From assembly GCF_007558815.1 (NCBI RefSeq), contig NZ_VLTJ01000029.1, positions 372,001 to 436,000 on the forward strand: a stretch of DNA of 64,000 nt, written 5' to 3'. The notes below the pieces were generated by a model. The model saw only the letters and a list, made by a program, of their open reading frames with translations, was not told where the DNA came from and did no database searches. This DNA comes from Verticiella sediminum. GTDB lineage: Bacteria; Pseudomonadota; Gammaproteobacteria; Burkholderiales; Burkholderiaceae_B. The translations under genes were made by a program, and so were the position numbers. Of the stretch, positions 8,694-18,376 are shown piece after piece (positions within the stretch are counted from its first letter, which is position 1; the number at the start of each line of letters is the position of its first letter).

Positions 8694-9659
8694 ATGATGT
8701 ACAAGCTTTTCGCTTCTGCCTGTATAGGCCTTGCTGCTCTGGGCTCCACCCCCATCGCGTCGGCCGACACCTGGCCCTCGCGTCCGATCGTGCTGCTCGT
8801 GCCCTGGGCACCCGGCGGCAGCTCCGACACCATTGCCCGCATCCTGGGCGAGGACCTCTCGCGGCGGTTGAACACCACTGTGGTGGTCGAAAACAAGCCC
8901 GGCGCCGGAGGCACCATCGGCTCGGCCCAACTGGCAAGGGCGAAACCGGATGGCTACACCTTCATGCTGGGGGTCTCCGGCGACCAAGTGAACGCGGAAT
9001 TCCTGTATCCCAACCTCAGCTATAGCCCCAGCAAGGACATCGTCCCTGTCAGCACAGTAGCGCGCGAAGCCATTCTCATTGCAGGCAACGCCAAGCTGCC
9101 GGCGGCCGGCCCGCAAGACATGCTGGCGCTTGCCGGCAAGCAGGAACTGTCGTTCGGCACCTCCGGCATCGGGTCGACCGGGCACCTGGCGGGAGAGTTG
9201 CTCAAGCGGCGCGCCCACGCGCAGTTGAATGCCATCCCCTACAAGGGGAATGCACCTGCCATTACCGACGCTATCGCCGGCCACGTGGACATGGTGATCG
9301 CAAGCCCCGTCGCCGTGGTCGAGCACGTCAGGACCGGCAGCCTCAAGGCGCTCGCCGTCACGTCTGCCGAACGTATAGAGCAGTTGCCGGACGTGCCCAC
9401 GCTGAAGGAAAGCGGCTACGACATCGAGGTGAACACCTGGTACATGGTGGTGGCTCCGGCCAAGACACCGCAAGACATCGTCGAGCGCATGAGCGCGGCG
9501 GTCCGGGAGTCCGTGGCCTCGCCCGCCGTGCACGCGCGCATCACTCAGATCGGCGCCATCCCGCAGGCCAGCACACCGCAGGAAATGGGCGCGCTGCTCA
9601 AGGATGAGCGCACCGTCTGGGGCAAGCTCATCCAGGAGGCGGGCATCTCCGCACAATGA
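8694..9659 (+). CDS. Bug/TctC-family periplasmic solute receptor
   Basis: A 321-residue periplasmic binding protein of the Bug (TctC, DUF/PF03401) family that captures carboxylates or amides. A signal peptide of about 24 residues ends at IASA. The mature protein starts WPSRPIVLLVPWAPGGSSDTIAR, the usual ligand-loop motif, followed by VVVENKPGAGGTIG and KPDGYTFMLG, all hallmark positions. No TctA or TctB membrane subunit is nearby, as is common for Alcaligenaceae Bug proteins, so uptake partners or a sensing role must lie elsewhere. It follows the IclR gene by 78 bp and probably serves the hyuAB/aminotransferase substrate. Confidence 0.92.
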   Translation: MMYKLFASACIGLAALGSTPIASADTWPSRPIVLLVPWAPGGSSDTIARILGEDLSRRLNTTVVVENKPGAGGTIGSAQLARAKPDGYTFMLGVSGDQVNAEFLYPNLSYSPSKDIVPVSTVAREAILIAGNAKLPAAGPQDMLALAGKQELSFGTSGIGSTGHLAGELLKRRAHAQLNAIPYKGNAPAITDAIAGHVDMVIASPVAVVEHVRTGSLKALAVTSAERIEQLPDVPTLKESGYDIEVNTWYMVVAPAKTPQDIVERMSAAVRESVASPAVHARITQIGAIPQASTPQEMGALLKDERTVWGKLIQEAGISAQ

Positions 9660-9721
9660 GATGTGCGGGGCGGGGGCGTCGCCAGGCTCATTGAACGCAT
9701 CCGACCACTCGCCTCTTGCGT

Positions 9722-10360
9722 TCACCGCCCCCGCCTGCGCCGCGCCGAGCTCAGCATCCGCCCGCCCAGCCACACACCCGCCACCGACAGCACGATGATC
9801 ACCGTGATCATCGCCGCCATCTGCTCGCCGGCCGCGAGGCCGGCCGCCGCCGAGCCCTTGGCGACCAGGTAGCCGGGCGCGAGCAGCGCCAGCACCCAGA
9901 TCACCGCCGAGGAGGCATTGGCGATCTGGAACGAGCGCTCGCGCATGCGCATCATGCCGGCGACCAGCGGGATCGTGGACCGCACGGGCCCGAGGAAGCG
10001 GCCGAGAAAGATCGACATGAAGCCATAGCGCATGAAGAAGAGCCGCGCCCGCGCGACGCTGCGCCGATGGTTGCACAGCGGGCGGCGCTGCAGCAGCGCC
10101 GGGCCGCACCAGCGGCCCAGCCAATACGAGATCGCATCGCCCAGAATGGCGCCGGCCACCAGCCAGAGAATGGTCGAAACGACCGGCAGTGCGCCATTGC
10201 CGACCAGCGTGCCCGCCAGCAGCAGCATGGCGGTCGCCGGGATCAGAAAGCCGATGAACACCAGCGACTCGCCGAAGGCGAGCAAGGCGAGCAGCGGGCC
10301 GGCCCAGGTCTGGTTGGCCTCGATGAAAGTGGCCGCCTGGGCCATGAGTTGGTCGATCAA
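9722..10360 (-). CDS. DedA-family membrane protein
   Basis: A polytopic inner-membrane protein of the DedA/VTT family (about 212 residues), a family linked to lipid scrambling/flipping and membrane potential. Visible marks are LLAFGESLVFIGFLIPATAML, the GAILGDAISYWLGRW segment and FLGRFLGPVRSTIPLVAGMMRM, which hold the family's Glu/Gly and Arg positions. I prefer the TTG at 10360 because GGAG sits 8 nt upstream; the ATG at 10345 has no ribosome site, and the ATG at 10462 would add 34 residues unlike the family. It stands back-to-back with the trpE leader region and converges on the Bug gene. Confidence 0.88.
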   Translation of the reverse strand: MIDQLMAQAATFIEANQTWAGPLLALLAFGESLVFIGFLIPATAMLLLAGTLVGNGALPVVSTILWLVAGAILGDAISYWLGRWCGPALLQRRPLCNHRRSVARARLFFMRYGFMSIFLGRFLGPVRSTIPLVAGMMRMRERSFQIANASSAVIWVLALLAPGYLVAKGSAAAGLAAGEQMAAMITVIIVLSVAGVWLGGRMLSSARRRRGR

Positions 10361-10494
10361 GAAGAAGACTCCAGAATGCCGGCAAGGGAAATCCGGGCAC
10401 CAGGAACCCGGGAGCCTCGCGCGCGGCGTGCGTAGGGTGCCCGGATCGCCGCCCGCGCGCAAGCGCCCGACTGTAGCAAAAGCGCGACCGCGAT

Positions 10495-10523
10495 CTGCCG
10501 CGCACAGCCCGCAATGGTATAGT
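10495..10523 (+). promoter_or_regulatory. Candidate sigma70 promoter of trpE leader
   Basis: CTGCCG (10495-10500), 17 bp, then TATAGT (10518-10523). The -10 is good and the -35 poor (3 of 6). Predicted start near 10530 would place the leader peptide ATG about 28 nt into the transcript. Confidence 0.5.
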
Positions 10524-10557
10524 GCCGGGACACATCGTCTCTTTCAGCACCCTTTCA

Positions 10558-10647
10558 ATGTCTGCTGTCACTCCTCAGCGCGGTCTTGCCGTCGCCGGTG
10601 CATCGAGCATCTGGCGGTGGTGGCGCTGGTCGGCCGGGTGGCAGTGA
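10558..10647 (+). CDS. trpL: trp operon leader peptide (Trp-rich, upstream of trpE)
   Basis: A 29-codon reading frame that begins MSAVTPQ and ends WRWWRWSAGWQ before TGA. Five of its last eleven codons are TGG (10612, 10618, 10621, 10627, 10639), which is what a tryptophan attenuator needs: ribosomes stall there when charged tRNA-Trp is scarce. It lies 138 bp before trpE on the same strand. No Shine-Dalgarno sequence is obvious before the ATG. The downstream RNA can form alternative helices (see the attenuator entry). The identification rests on Trp clustering, position and RNA pairing, not on similarity search. Confidence 0.85.
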   Translation: MSAVTPQRGLAVAGASSIWRWWRWSAGWQ

Positions 10648-10734
10648 TTCTCCCGGCCGCGCGCAACGCTGCGCCGCGGCCATCGCAGTAGTCCTACTGA
10701 ATCCTCCACCCGTACCTGCTTCCAGGTGCGGCGC
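10631..10734 (+). promoter_or_regulatory. trpE attenuator region with mutually exclusive helices
   Basis: Three overlapping pairings fit an attenuator. 1:2 is CGGCCGGG (10631-10638, inside the Trp codons) with CCCGGCCG (10652-10659). 2:3 is GGCCGCG (10655-10661) with CGCGGCC (10675-10681). 3:4 is GCGCCGC (10671-10677) with GCGGCGC (10728-10734). Pairings 1:2 and 2:3 share bases, as do 2:3 and 3:4. No T-tract follows helix 3:4, so the stop mechanism may be Rho-dependent or translational. Confidence 0.65.
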
Positions 10735-10785
10735 GTCGCGTGCCTGGACAGTACCCGGGTGAACCCGACGCCACGGAGCCTCAGC

Positions 10786-12306
<1,521 letters not shown>

Positions 12307-12406
12307 ATGCCGCCGGGCGGCAACGCGCCTACAATCGGCTGCCCGCCAGAGGACGCGCTGCCTGGCACCGCGGCATGGCATCCATACAAAACAAGGGGAC
12401 CCTGGT

Positions 12407-13399
12407 TTGAAACCCACGATCATTGCTCGCCGCCGCCTGTTGGCGGCCCTGGCGCTCGGTAGCCTGCTTGCGCCGCTGCCGGCCGTTCACGCCGCCCCGG
12501 CCAACCAGCCGATCCGGCTGGTGGTGCCCTTTCCTCCAGGCGGCGGCACCGATGCCGTCGCACGCCTGCTCGGCAACCATCTGGGCGACACGCTGGGCGT
12601 TCCGGTCGTCATCGAGAACCGGGCCGGCGCGAGCGGCGTGATCGGCATCGAGGCTGCCGCCAGGCTGCCCGCCGACGGCAACAACATCGTGATCGGCCAG
12701 GCCGACAACCTGGCGGTGGCGCCGCTGCTCATCAAGAGCGTGACCTACGACGCCCAGGCCGACTTCCAGGCGGTCGCCCACGTCGCCGACATTCCGCTGC
12801 TGCTCGTCACCGCGACCGAGCAGCCCTATCAAACGCTGGCCGACGTGGTGCAAGCCGGCCGCGCCGACCCGCTGCTGCTCACCTTCGGCTCCGCTGGCGT
12901 GGGCACCACGCCGCACCTCGCGGGCGAACTGTTCGCCCAGGCGGCCGACATCAAGATGCACCACATCAGCTACAAGGGCTCGGCGCCGGCGCTCACCGAC
13001 GTCGTCGCCGGCCGCGTCACGCTGATGGTCTCCTCGATCTCGCTGGCCGTGCCCATGATCCAGAGCGGCAAGCTGCGCGCGCTCGCCGTCACCGGCGCCG
13101 AGCGCAGCGCCGCCTTGCCCGACGTGCCGACCGTGGCCGAGGCCGCGAACCTGCCGGGCTTCGACGTCGGCACCTGGTACGGCATCTTCGCGCCGAAGGG
13201 CACGCCGCAGCCGGCCATCGAGCGGTTGAACACGGGGCTCAACGACGTCCTTCGCCAGCCCGAGGTCCGCGCGTTCCTGGAGACGCAGGAAGGCGGCGTG
13301 GTGCGCGGCGGCGAACCGCAGGCGCTGGCCGAGCGCCTGGCCGCCGACATCCCGCGCTGGCGCCAGGTCATCGCCGACGCCGGAATCACGCTCGATTGA
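12407..13399 (+). CDS. Bug/TctC-family periplasmic solute receptor
   Basis: A 330-residue Bug receptor. I choose the TTG at 12407 because GGGGA lies upstream and the frame then begins with a signal peptide (KPTIIARRRLLAALALG, cleaved after AVHA, residue 29); RRRLL gives it a slightly Tat-like look. Mature-region marks are IRLVVPFPPGGGTDAVAR, VVIENRAGASGVIG and YKGSAPALTDVVAGRV. It is followed 10 bp later by an amidase gene, so it probably captures an amide, ureide or related acid that the amidase hydrolyses. No membrane subunits are present. Confidence 0.9.
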   Translation: MKPTIIARRRLLAALALGSLLAPLPAVHAAPANQPIRLVVPFPPGGGTDAVARLLGNHLGDTLGVPVVIENRAGASGVIGIEAAARLPADGNNIVIGQADNLAVAPLLIKSVTYDAQADFQAVAHVADIPLLLVTATEQPYQTLADVVQAGRADPLLLTFGSAGVGTTPHLAGELFAQAADIKMHHISYKGSAPALTDVVAGRVTLMVSSISLAVPMIQSGKLRALAVTGAERSAALPDVPTVAEAANLPGFDVGTWYGIFAPKGTPQPAIERLNTGLNDVLRQPEVRAFLETQEGGVVRGGEPQALAERLAADIPRWRQVIADAGITLD

Positions 13400-13409
13400 C
13401 ATTACCGCC

Positions 13410-14903
13410 ATGCCCGACGACACCGATCTGACCGCCTCGCTCGCGGGGTACGCCGCCTGGCTCGGCCGCAGGGCCATCGAACGCGCGCCACGCTGGGTCG
13501 AACGCCTGCGCATGAACGCGGACGAGATCGCCGTGCTGCGCGAAACGCCAACACCGCAGGCGGCGGCCTACGTGGCCCGGCCGGTGGCGGTCCTGCCGGC
13601 GCCGGCCGATGGCGACGCGCCGCCACCACCCCCGCTCACGCCCGAGGACGCACTGCAGCGGGCTCGCCGCCACGCGGACCTGCACGCGTTCGCGTTCCTG
13701 CCCGAGCGGCTGGCGCCGCCCGGGCCCGGCTATCTGCACAACGTCCCCTTCGCCGTGAAGGACCTGATCGGCGTGGCGGGCATGCCGCGCACCGGCGGCA
13801 GCGCCTCGAGCGATCCCGCGCCCTTTCCTGACGACGCCGCGGCGGTCGCCGCGATGAAGCGGCAAGGGGCCGTGGTGATCGGCCTGGCCAACCTGCACGA
13901 GCTCGCGTTCGGTGCCAGCAGTGCCAATCCGGTGTTCGGCCGCGTCGTCAACCCGCTGACTCCGGAACGTATCCCGGGCGGCTCCAGCGGGGGCTCCGCC
14001 GCGGCCGTGGCGGCAGGGATCGTGGACATCGCGCTGGCCACCGACACCGGCGGCTCAGTGCGCATTCCGGCCGCCTGCTGCGGGGTGGTCGGTTTCAAGC
14101 CCAGCTATGACGCGGTCCCGCGCACGGGCACGATCGACGTGTCGGTCAGCCTGGACCACATCGGCCCGATCGGGCGCACCGTCATGGACTGCGCCCGCGC
14201 CTTCGCAGCCCTCATCGGCGAGCCGGTCTTCACGGGCCTGTCCGACGCGCCGCTGCGCGGAGTGCGCGTCGGCGTGCTGAAGGGCTTCTTCAGCGCGCCG
14301 CTGGAACCGTCGGTACGCGCAGCAGTCGCGGCGGCGGCCGACACCTTCGCCGCCGACGGCGCCCGGGTCGCCGAGATGGACGTACCCGGCATCGAACTCG
14401 CCCCCGCTATCCAGTTCGCGACCATCTCCAGTGAGGCCGCGGCAGCGCTCGAGGCACGGCTGCTCGACGCGGCCGACCGCCTCGGCGAGGACGTCCGCGT
14501 GCGGCTCGAAATGGCCGACTTCCTGCCCGGGCACTGGTACGTCAAGGCGCAGCGCCTGCGGCGGCAGCTCGTCGATCGCATGCTGGCGTGCCTGGACGAC
14601 GCCGACGTACTGCTCTGCCCCGTCATGCGGGTACCGGCCCCGCGGGTCGGCGCCGCCGACATGCAGATCGAAGGCGTCCGCTACCCATTGCACACCGCCG
14701 TGTCCAACCTCACCCTACCGTTCAGCTTGAGCGGCATGCCCGCCATCGCGCTGCCCTGGGGACGGACAGCCGATGGCGCAGCGCTCAGCGTGCAGATCGT
14801 CGGCGCACCCGGTCACGACTGGCAGGTCTTGCAGGTCGCGCACCGCCTGGAGCGGCTGTTCGGCCAGGGGCAGCGGCAGGCAGCACAGCCGCCGGCCTCG
14901 TGA
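13410..14903 (+). CDS. Amidase-signature family hydrolase (AtzE/GatA-like)
   Basis: A 497-residue amidase-signature enzyme that hydrolyses a carboxamide or ureide to acid plus ammonia. The Ser-cisSer-Lys triad is visible: Lys117 in PFAVKDLIG, the GGSSGGSAAAVAAG loop at 190-203, and Ser216 in TDTGGSVRIPAA. The first 80 residues (Pro/Ala rich) are less conserved. It resembles the AtzE-type branch more than GatA because no gatB or gatC is nearby. It forms an operon with the preceding Bug receptor and ends just before the glycine riboswitch. Substrate unknown. Confidence 0.88.
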   Translation: MPDDTDLTASLAGYAAWLGRRAIERAPRWVERLRMNADEIAVLRETPTPQAAAYVARPVAVLPAPADGDAPPPPPLTPEDALQRARRHADLHAFAFLPERLAPPGPGYLHNVPFAVKDLIGVAGMPRTGGSASSDPAPFPDDAAAVAAMKRQGAVVIGLANLHELAFGASSANPVFGRVVNPLTPERIPGGSSGGSAAAVAAGIVDIALATDTGGSVRIPAACCGVVGFKPSYDAVPRTGTIDVSVSLDHIGPIGRTVMDCARAFAALIGEPVFTGLSDAPLRGVRVGVLKGFFSAPLEPSVRAAVAAAADTFAADGARVAEMDVPGIELAPAIQFATISSEAAAALEARLLDAADRLGEDVRVRLEMADFLPGHWYVKAQRLRRQLVDRMLACLDDADVLLCPVMRVPAPRVGAADMQIEGVRYPLHTAVSNLTLPFSLSGMPAIALPWGRTADGAALSVQIVGAPGHDWQVLQVAHRLERLFGQGQRQAAQPPAS

Positions 14904-14943
14904 GCCCTGTTCGCAGAGGGGCGCGCCGTGCTAAGCTGCACGC

Positions 14944-15122
14944 TACCAGGAGAAGGAGCCACGCTCCTACCGAAGGCGTACCCCTCAAAACGCTCAGGTC
15001 CAAGTACTGGTAATCACGAACACAAACTGGAGAGCGCCGGGCCCGAACAGGGTATGCGGCCGCCGAAGGGGCAAGCGCAGGGCCGGGTGGCCCGCGACGA
15101 ATCTCTCAGGCAAAAGGACAGT
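14944..15122 (+). promoter_or_regulatory. Tandem glycine riboswitch
   Basis: Two glycine aptamers in tandem. Aptamer 1 is closed by TACCAG (14944-14949) with CTGGTA (15007-15012) and holds ACCGAAGG (14969-14976) and CGCTCAGGT (14991-14999). Aptamer 2 is closed by ACTG (15026-15029) with CAGT (15119-15122) and holds GGAGAGCGCCG, GCCGAAGGGGCAAGC (15062-15076) and CTCTCAGGCAAAAGGACAG (15103-15121), essentially the family consensus. Aptamer 1 is the more divergent. A terminator follows 2 nt later, and then the DadA-like gene, so glycine most likely switches that gene on by preventing termination. Confidence 0.95.
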
Positions 15123-15123
15123 G

Positions 15124-15161
15124 GGGGCAGCCGACACATGCAAGGTCGGCTGCCCCTTTTT
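15124..15161 (+). terminator. Intrinsic terminator, expression platform of the glycine riboswitch
   Basis: GGGGCAGCCGAC (15124-15135) pairs perfectly with GTCGGCTGCCCC (15145-15156) around a 9-nt loop, followed by five T. It starts 2 nt after the closing helix of aptamer 2 and ends 17 bp before the downstream ATG, the standard layout of a transcription-terminating riboswitch. Confidence 0.92.
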
Positions 15162-15178
15162 CATGTCCTGGAGCCAGT

Positions 15179-16561
15179 ATGGAACACTCCCCAAGCACAC
15201 CCGGTTCGCCGTCCGTCGGCGAGGCGCCCGGATCCCCGGGGCGGCCCGGCGGATCGGGCAAGAAAATCGTCGTCCTGGGCGCCGGCATCACCGGCGTCAC
15301 CACCGCGTGGTATCTCGCCAAGGCGGGCCATGAAGTCACCGTGCTCGAGCGCAACGCCGGCGCGGCCCGCGAGACCAGCTACGGCAACGGCGGGCAGATT
15401 TCGGTGAGCCACGCCGAGCCCTGGGCCAACCCCGCGGCCCCGCTGAAGCTTTTGCGCTGGCTGGGCAAGGAAGACGCGCCGCTGCTGTTTCGCCTGCGCG
15501 CCGACCTGCAGCAATGGCGCTGGGGCCTGAAGTTCCTGATGGAATGCCCGGCGTCGCGCTCGCGGCACAACATGATCCAGATCCTCAACCTCGGCACGTA
15601 CAGCCGCGCCAGCCTGCAGGAAGTGCGCGCCGAGACAGGCATCGACTACGACCACCTGACGCGCGGCATCCTGCACTTCTACACCAGCCAGAAGGAGTTC
15701 GATGCCGCCATCGAGCCTGCCCGCGTGATGCGCGAGATGGGCTGCGAGCGCCAGGTGATCGACCGCGACGAGGTGGTGCGCCTGGAGCCGGCGCTGGCGC
15801 ACATCGCGCCCCAACTGGCGGGCGCGACCTACACCAGCGCCGACGAATCGGGCGACGTGCACAAGTTCACCACCGGCCTGGCCGAGCGCTGCGCCCAGCG
15901 CGGCGTGACCTTCCGCTACGGCGTGCGCATCCAGGCCCTGCGCGCCGACGGCGGCCGCATGCAAAGCGTGGAGATCGCCAACGAAACCGGCGGCTACGAG
16001 GAGATCAAGGCCGACGCCTACGTGCTGGCGCTGGGCAGCTTCAGCCCGATGCTCGCGCGCCAGGTCGGCATCCAGCTCGACATCTACCCGGCCAAGGGCT
16101 ATTCGGCCACGCTGCCCGTGCTCGACCCCAGCCGGGCGCCCATGGTCAGCCTGACCGACGACGAGTACAAGCTGGTGTTCTCGCGCTTCGGCGACCGCCT
16201 GCGCATCGCCGGCACGGCCGAGCTCAACGGGTATTCGCTGGAACTCAACCGGGTGCGCTGCGAGGCGATCACCCGGCGCACCCTGGAGCTTTTCCCCGGC
16301 ATGAGCCGCCCCGAACTCGCCCAGTACTGGGCCGGCCTGCGCCCCGCCACGCCGGGCAATGTGCCCTACATCGGCGCGTCCAAGGTACAGGGTCTCTACC
16401 TGAACACCGGCCACGGCACGCTGGGCTGGACCCATGGCTGCGGTTCGGGCCGCGCCGTCGCCGAGATCATCGACGGCCGCATGCCCGAGGTGGATTTCGA
16501 TTTCGTGGGCGTACCCAGGCCTGCCGGCGGCGCCGGCAAGGTCGCGATGGCAGCGCGCTGA
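15179..16561 (+). CDS. D-amino acid dehydrogenase / glycine oxidase-like FAD enzyme
   Basis: A 460-residue FAD-dependent oxidoreductase of the DadA family, oxidising D-amino acids (or glycine) to the imino acid at the membrane side of the respiratory chain. The ADP-binding motif is VVLGAGITGVTTAWYLAKAGHEVTVLER at about residues 31-58; YWAGLRPATPGNVPYIG and LYLNTGHGTLGWTHGCGSGR are the family's C-terminal FAD and substrate motifs. About 28 extra Gly/Ser/Pro-rich residues precede the fold. GGAG lies 5 nt before the ATG. Control by a glycine riboswitch suggests a real role in glycine (or D-Ala) breakdown rather than only D-alanine use. Confidence 0.9.
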   Translation: MEHSPSTPGSPSVGEAPGSPGRPGGSGKKIVVLGAGITGVTTAWYLAKAGHEVTVLERNAGAARETSYGNGGQISVSHAEPWANPAAPLKLLRWLGKEDAPLLFRLRADLQQWRWGLKFLMECPASRSRHNMIQILNLGTYSRASLQEVRAETGIDYDHLTRGILHFYTSQKEFDAAIEPARVMREMGCERQVIDRDEVVRLEPALAHIAPQLAGATYTSADESGDVHKFTTGLAERCAQRGVTFRYGVRIQALRADGGRMQSVEIANETGGYEEIKADAYVLALGSFSPMLARQVGIQLDIYPAKGYSATLPVLDPSRAPMVSLTDDEYKLVFSRFGDRLRIAGTAELNGYSLELNRVRCEAITRRTLELFPGMSRPELAQYWAGLRPATPGNVPYIGASKVQGLYLNTGHGTLGWTHGCGSGRAVAEIIDGRMPEVDFDFVGVPRPAGGAGKVAMAAR

Positions 16562-16596
16562 ACCTGCGCTGGCGCAGCGGCGGCGCAAGCCGCTGC

Positions 16597-17028
16597 TCAG
16601 ACCTCCAGGTGGTGCTGGTATGCGCTTTGCCCCACGACGCGGAACCCCAATCGCCGATACAGGCGGCAAGCCCGGTTCTTGAACAGCACGCTCAGGCGCA
16701 AGGGCTTGCCCTGCGCCTGAGCCCGCTCGATCTCGCGCCGGATGATGGCGCTGCCTATGCCGCGGTTGCGCATGCCGGCGTATAGCTGGATGTCGGCGAT
16801 TTCATGGTGGGTGGGCAGAAAGCGCAGCCACAGCCCGCCGGCCATCTCGCCATCGGCCAGGATCCTCACATAGCCTTGCTGCTGCCATTTGCGCAGGAAG
16901 GCCGCGTACTGCTCGGCATCGTCCCAGCCGCCGAACTGTTCGAGGATCAACGCCTTGTAGGCGTCCTGGTAGAGCGCCCAGAACGCATCCCGATCTTCCG
17001 GTCGCGTGCGCGCGAAAGTGACTTTCAT
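16597..17028 (-). CDS. GNAT-family N-acetyltransferase
   Basis: A 143-residue single-domain GNAT enzyme that transfers an acetyl group from acetyl-CoA to an amine. The acetyl-CoA loop is MRNRGIGSAIIRREI near residues 84-98 and LYRRLGFRVVGQS near the C-terminus closes the fold. The acceptor is not deducible. It converges on the DadA-like gene and lies 57 bp downstream of the Old Yellow Enzyme gene on the same strand, so the two may be co-transcribed. Confidence 0.85.
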   Translation of the reverse strand: MKVTFARTRPEDRDAFWALYQDAYKALILEQFGGWDDAEQYAAFLRKWQQQGYVRILADGEMAGGLWLRFLPTHHEIADIQLYAGMRNRGIGSAIIRREIERAQAQGKPLRLSVLFKNRACRLYRRLGFRVVGQSAYQHHLEV

Positions 17029-17085
17029 GGCGGACAGCGAGACGTCCGTGGGACGCCGGCCGCGCTGGCGAGCGCGGCCGGCGCG

Positions 17086-18201
17086 TCAACCCGCCAGCGC
17101 GGGATAGTCGATGTAGCCCTTCTCGCCGCCGCCGTAGAACGTCGACTTGTCGAAGGGATTCAGGTCGGCGCCCTGCTTGAGCCGCGCGACCAGGTCGGGA
17201 TTCGAGATGAAGGGCTTGCCGAAGGCGACCAGGTCCGCATGGCCGCTCTCGACGGCCGCGGCCGCGGTCTTGCCGTCGTAGCCGTTGTTGACCATCCAGG
17301 CGCCCTCTCCGCCGGCGGCGGCATAGGCGGCACGCAAGGCGGCGTAGTCGAAGGGCTCCTCGCCCTGGCGATAGTCACGGGCGCCGCCGGTGGCGCCTTC
17401 GATGACGTGCACGTAGGCCAGCCCGAACTCGGCCAGGCGGCGCGCCACATGCTCGAACAGCGGCTGCGGATCGGGGTCGCTGGCGTCGTTCGCCGGGGTG
17501 ACCGGCGAGATGCGGATGCCGGTGCGCTCGCCGCCGATCTCGTCGGTGATCGCGCGCACCACTTCCACCAGCAGGCGCGTCCGGTTCTCGATGCTGCCGC
17601 CATAGGCATCCGTGCGATGGTTGCTGCCGGAACGCAGGAACTGGTCGATCAGATAGCCGTTCGCCGCATGGATCTCCACGCCGTCGAAGCCCGCCTCGAG
17701 CGCGGCGCGGGCTGCACGCCGGTAGTCGCCCACGACGCCGGCGATCTCGTCCAGGGCGAGGGCACGCGGCTCGGACACCTCGGCGAACTCACCGCTGCCA
17801 TCCTCCTTGACGAGGAAGGTCTTGGCGTTGGCGCGGATCGGCGAGGGCGCGACGGGCGCGCCGCCGTTGGGCTGCAGCGCCGTGTGCGAGATCCGCCCGA
17901 CGTGCCAGAGCTGGGTGACGATCTTGCCGCCGGCCTCGTGCACCGCCTTGGTCACTTTGGCCCAGCCGGCCACCTGCTCCGGCGAATAGAGACCGGGCAC
18001 ATCGGCATAACCCTGGCCCTGGTGGCTGATCGCAGTAGCCTCGGTGATGAGCAGGCCGGCGCTGGCGCGCTGCGCGTAGTAAGTGGCAGTGATGTCTCGC
18101 GGCACCGCGCTGGGCGAGCGGTTGCGCGTGAGCGGGGCCATCACGATGCGATTGGCGAGGGATATCGCACCGACGGTGATCGGATCGAAAAGCGTGGGCA
18201 T
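17086..18201 (-). CDS. Old Yellow Enzyme-family alkene reductase (NemA-like)
   Basis: A 371-residue FMN-dependent ene-reductase that uses NAD(P)H to reduce activated C=C bonds, nitro compounds or maleimides. Visible marks are NRIVMAPLTRNRS near residue 18, the QLWHVGRISH active-site loop near 98, EIHAANGYLIDQFLRSGSNHRTDAYGGSIENRTR near 180-215, and FGKPFISNPDLVARL at the phosphate-binding end. Length and the N-terminal MPTLFDPITVGA match E. coli NemA. A palindrome (18242-18261) sits 40 bp upstream and may be its operator, but no nemR-type gene is adjacent. Confidence 0.93.
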   Translation of the reverse strand: MPTLFDPITVGAISLANRIVMAPLTRNRSPSAVPRDITATYYAQRASAGLLITEATAISHQGQGYADVPGLYSPEQVAGWAKVTKAVHEAGGKIVTQLWHVGRISHTALQPNGGAPVAPSPIRANAKTFLVKEDGSGEFAEVSEPRALALDEIAGVVGDYRRAARAALEAGFDGVEIHAANGYLIDQFLRSGSNHRTDAYGGSIENRTRLLVEVVRAITDEIGGERTGIRISPVTPANDASDPDPQPLFEHVARRLAEFGLAYVHVIEGATGGARDYRQGEEPFDYAALRAAYAAAGGEGAWMVNNGYDGKTAAAAVESGHADLVAFGKPFISNPDLVARLKQGADLNPFDKSTFYGGGEKGYIDYPALAG

Positions 18202-18241
18202 GGGAGGTACCTTGTTGCAGGGGATTCAACGAGAAACCGCA

Positions 18242-18261
18242 CGGTTCGGCCGAGCGAACCG
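18242..18261. promoter_or_regulatory. Palindrome upstream of the Old Yellow Enzyme gene
   Basis: CGGTTCG (18242-18248) and CGAACCG (18255-18261) form a perfect 7-bp inverted repeat with a 6-bp spacer, 41 bp before the ATG. Size and position fit a repressor site, for example of a TetR-type regulator encoded elsewhere. Confidence 0.5.
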
Positions 18262-18376
18262 CTCGTCCTGAACTCGACAGCATACTACCCGCGCCGCGTG
18301 ACAGCCTACGCCCTGCGCCACAGAGCCTGCGATGCTGCATACATCGCACCGTGGCCCCGTGGGCAGGCGGGTACGC

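Noticed and set aside
10671-10734. Calling the trpE 3:4 helix an intrinsic terminator
   Set aside because: No T-tract follows; the pairing is kept only as part of an attenuator model.
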